Part shown: positions 62,504-64,000 of the stretch, in pieces | Position numbering within the stretch: the first letter of the stretch is position 1 | Layout: each line of letters begins with the position of its first letter | From: Sphingobacterium faecium | Lineage (GTDB): Bacteria; Bacteroidota; Bacteroidia; Sphingobacteriales; Sphingobacteriaceae | Direction of reading: 5' to 3' | DNA: 64,000 nucleotides | NCBI RefSeq assembly: GCF_003054045.1 | Contig: NZ_QBKH01000003.1 | Span: 496,001-560,000, forward strand | The notes under the pieces: generated by a model | Told to the model about the DNA's origin: nothing | What the model saw: the letters and a program-made list of their open reading frames with translations, nothing else | Database searches by the model: none | Position numbers and translations under genes: made by a program

Positions 62504-62916
62504 CTGTATTATTTATAATTTAAAAATTTTTTATCATGGCTATGCAATTCCTAACACACACCCTTTTTTAGCCGTAAAGCCCATTCTTATTAGTGGGTTC
62601 ATCATCATGTTGATTTTTACGTCTGGAGATGAATATAGAACGTTGTTTAAAGATAATAAATATTAGAAATTTAATCATAATGACAATGTTACACCGTAAA
62701 ATATAGACGATAGGAGACCCGTAGATATTTGTAGTTTAGGGAGGACTTATTTTGGATAGTCAATCATCAACGTGAATAATAACAAAATTTTGGCTTTATG
62801 TTTGCCTAAACATGTTGTGATTGGTTAAGTATTAACTCCATCGCAGCAAAATATAATGCCAAATAGATCTATCCTATGGTGGATGGATTGAATTATTTTA
62901 TTCCCTTGATTGAAGT
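62504..62916. other. Spacer with no supported gene
   Basis: The 413 bases between the divergent GNAT gene and an exported-protein gene show no reading frame I can support on either strand, and no strong hairpin. Confidence 0.55.
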
Positions 62917-63696
62917 ATGATGAAAAATTTTATTTTACTCGTGTTGATAGCTCTGACAGTGCCACTTTATGGTCAAAATATGAATCTGTTGGAAAAAAAA
63001 TTAAATGAACTGAGTGAGCAGAGAACAAAGTGGAGCGATAGTCATGATGATAAGGCATATGACTCACTCGTGTATTATAATCAGGAATTGGAGAAATTTA
63101 TTCTTGATTTTACCTCAAATAATAGCAAAACACTTCAATATCCGTTTAAAAATATCAGAGACAATATTGATATCGTGACTTCTAAGGATGGCTTATTTAG
63201 GATATATACATGGAATACCTTGGAAGGTGGCACCATGCAGTTTTTTCAGAATGTGTATCAATATAGTCATAATGGGAAAGTATATGCCCAATTAGATCGC
63301 ACACCTAAAAATAATGATGGTTATGATTATTATGATATTAACGATGTTAGGGTTGGGGATAAATATTATTATATGACCAGTAGAGTAAGTCGTGGTAGCA
63401 GCGCACTGTTCTATTATCAAGCTAAGATTTTTTCAATTGAAAATGGAAAATTGAATCCTGATGAGAAGTTGATTAAAACAAAAACTGGAATTAATAATAC
63501 ATTAGGTTATGAAGTGGACTTATCGAGTTTATCTAATAGGAATAGATTGGATAATTTGAAATCGAGTGATTATAAGTTGACATTTGATAGCAAAAGTAAA
63601 ACAATTATACTTCCGTTGATTCAAGCTGATGGATATATTACTAAACGTAAAATTAAATATCAGCTTAAAACAAATTATTTTGAAAAAGTTGATTAA
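62917..63696 (+). CDS. Exported protein, unknown function
   Basis: The 259-residue protein has a signal peptide (cleavage after LYGQ, about residue 20). The mature part has a charged helical start (LEKKLNELSEQRTKWSDSHDDKAYDSLVYY), then beta-rich segments (YTWNTLEGGTMQFFQNVYQY; YYYMTSRVSRGSSALFYYQA). I recognise the type as a Bacteroidota exported protein without an assigned role. Two ATGs open it (62917, 62920). A second exported-protein gene follows 102 bases downstream. Confidence 0.65.
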   Translation: MMKNFILLVLIALTVPLYGQNMNLLEKKLNELSEQRTKWSDSHDDKAYDSLVYYNQELEKFILDFTSNNSKTLQYPFKNIRDNIDIVTSKDGLFRIYTWNTLEGGTMQFFQNVYQYSHNGKVYAQLDRTPKNNDGYDYYDINDVRVGDKYYYMTSRVSRGSSALFYYQAKIFSIENGKLNPDEKLIKTKTGINNTLGYEVDLSSLSNRNRLDNLKSSDYKLTFDSKSKTIILPLIQADGYITKRKIKYQLKTNYFEKVD

Positions 63697-63798
63697 TGAG
63701 AACAAAAGCCACTTAGTACAGAAAAAGGTCATGTTCCGATAATTTTTTAAAAACTGAATAGTTATTACAATTGTTAAACCCATCATAAACAATTCAAT

Positions 63799-64000
63799 AT
63801 GAAATACAAAATAGTTCTAATTTGCTTACTTCTTGTGAGCTTTTCCGTGACAATGGCTCAGGAAAAATCTTTCGTCATTAATAAGGACATGAATACTTTA
63901 ATCAGCAGAGTAGGGGATTTTCAAAATCTGGTTGCACCTGATGGAATGTCTGATGCAGCTAAAGGTGATGATAATTTTATAACTAGTGTCACTATTGATC
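63799..64000 (+). CDS. Exported protein, 3' end cut by the window
   Basis: The first 67 residues are visible. They start with a signal peptide (MKYKIVLICLLLVSFSVTMA, cleavage before QEKS) and continue with FVINKDMNTLISRVGDFQNL and a polar stretch. The rest lies beyond the window, so no family can be named. The frame is open to the last base. Confidence 0.6.
   Translation, partial: MKYKIVLICLLLVSFSVTMAQEKSFVINKDMNTLISRVGDFQNLVAPDGMSDAAKGDDNFITSVTID

Overview
The window is chromosomal DNA of a Bacteroidota bacterium, most likely a Sphingobacteriaceae member close to Sphingobacterium. The reasons are a SusC/SusD pair with a GH29 fucosidase, TonB-dependent receptors with carboxypeptidase-like N-terminal domains, TAnnTTTG-type -7 promoter boxes, few Shine-Dalgarno sequences, AT-rich spacers, and families typical of the group (DUF3667, DUF3995, MbnP, AraC regulators). 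The genus is inferred from gene content only. I found no rRNA, tRNA, CRISPR array, insertion sequence or phage module.

Layout. 0-5 kb: an AraC regulator, a nitroreductase behind an OhrR-type peroxide sensor, and aspartate ammonia-lyase. 4.7-7.2 kb: an XRE/S24 self-cleaving repressor divergent from a DnaQ-exonuclease/GIY-YIG nuclease fusion, with a three-half-site operator at the repressor start. 7.3-15 kb: membrane proteins (DUF3995, MscS channel, YiaA-like), a helical Bacteroidota protein, DUF72 and a GH1 glycosidase. 15-20.3 kb: an AraC regulator divergent from a short LeuA-type synthase, and a TonB receptor divergent from a DtxR-type metalloregulator. 20-24 kb: a DUF3472/ricin lipoprotein, a 50-aa membrane protein and a metallophosphoesterase.

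24-30 kb is the most interesting part, a probable copper-acquisition cluster. It holds a small Cys/His/Met protein, a FixH/YtkA-like lipoprotein, a TonB receptor with an OprC-like CxxxM motif, an MbnP family lipoprotein and a diheme MbnH/MauG-like lipoprotein. The order suggests capture at the outer membrane (receptor), periplasmic or surface copper binding (FixH-like, MbnP) and enzymatic modification of MbnP by MbnH.

30-50 kb is a mosaic of small operons: an acyltransferase, Old Yellow Enzyme with HxlR, a DUF2383 protein, DoxX-like, GT2, a DJ-1/PfpI protein downstream of a Crp/Fnr regulator with twin FNR-like boxes between them, DUF3667, GNAT, a membrane-tethered HTH protein divergent from a secreted lectin-like protein, a KAS III enzyme, an alpha/beta hydrolase and lipoproteins. 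Several long spacers here and at 60 kb contain recognisable decayed reading frames. 50-60 kb is an L-fucose locus: aldo/keto reductase, AraC regulator, mutarotase, GH29 alpha-L-fucosidase, SusC and SusD. 60-64 kb: an MBL-fold hydrolase with an AraC regulator, a GNAT acetyltransferase and two exported proteins of unknown function, the last cut by the window edge.

A recurrent theme is a regulator next to, and often divergent from, its probable target, with inverted or repeated half-sites readable in the shared spacer (OhrR, XRE/S24, DtxR, HxlR, Crp/Fnr).
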